DNA of 34,371 bases from assembly GCA_016201765.1 (NCBI GenBank), contig JACQCE010000121.1, positions 1 through 34,371 of the forward strand, read 5' to 3'. How positions within the stretch are numbered: the first letter of the stretch is position 1; each line of letters begins with the position of its first letter. A model generated the notes under the pieces. The model ran no database searches. It was not told the origin of the DNA and saw nothing but the letters and a program-made list of their open reading frames with translations. The translations under genes were made by a program, and so were the position numbers. Below, one piece after another: positions 34,318 to 34,371 of this stretch. The DNA comes from Nitrospirota bacterium (lineage in GTDB: Bacteria > Nitrospirota > Nitrospiria > JACQCE01).

Positions 34318-34322
34318 GGGCG

Positions 34323-34371
34323 GTGACGAGTGACAAGTGGAAAGTGACGAGTGGAAAGTGGAAAGTGGAAA
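34323..34371 (+). repeat. Heptanucleotide tandem repeat x7, running to the window edge
   Basis: GTGACGA GTGACAA GTGGAAA GTGACGA GTGGAAA GTGGAAA GTGGAAA. Confidence 0.9.

Overview
GC-rich bacterial chromosomal window (gene content loosely suggests a Nitrospirota-type chemolithotroph; taxonomy is not established) with about 30 confident CDS and no rRNA, tRNA or CRISPR array recognised. Four blocks stand out. (1) 1-8.3 kb: two convergent operons that together encode about nine copies of a ~50-aa domain resembling the C-terminal PCP_red domain of the dark-operative protochlorophyllide reductase B subunit, but with no BchB/N/L catalytic subunits. The copies are fused to zinc ribbons and to a NirJ/AhbC-like radical SAM/SPASM enzyme. 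They sit beside an Mrp/NBP35 P-loop ATPase, a PqqC/CADD-like heme-oxygenase-fold protein, a DUF420 membrane protein, a CopD-like membrane protein and a SUMF1 protein. This is the best candidate for an undescribed system. (2) 16.5-26 kb: a giant 1644-aa multicopper oxidase made of three homologous two-cupredoxin modules with progressive loss of copper ligands. Two-component regulators lie upstream and two tandem paralogous secreted cupredoxin/CarboxypepD-like proteins lie downstream. (3) 8.5-9.2 kb: a VapBC-type toxin-antitoxin pair with an AT-rich promoter/operator. (4) Dispersed structured repeats: a hairpin repeat with compensatory stem changes (one copy near 14.8 kb, three in tandem near 33.3 kb), two REPIN/MITE-like long palindromes, and two heptanucleotide tandem repeats. 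All calls come from reading the sequence and supplied translations; no database search was run.
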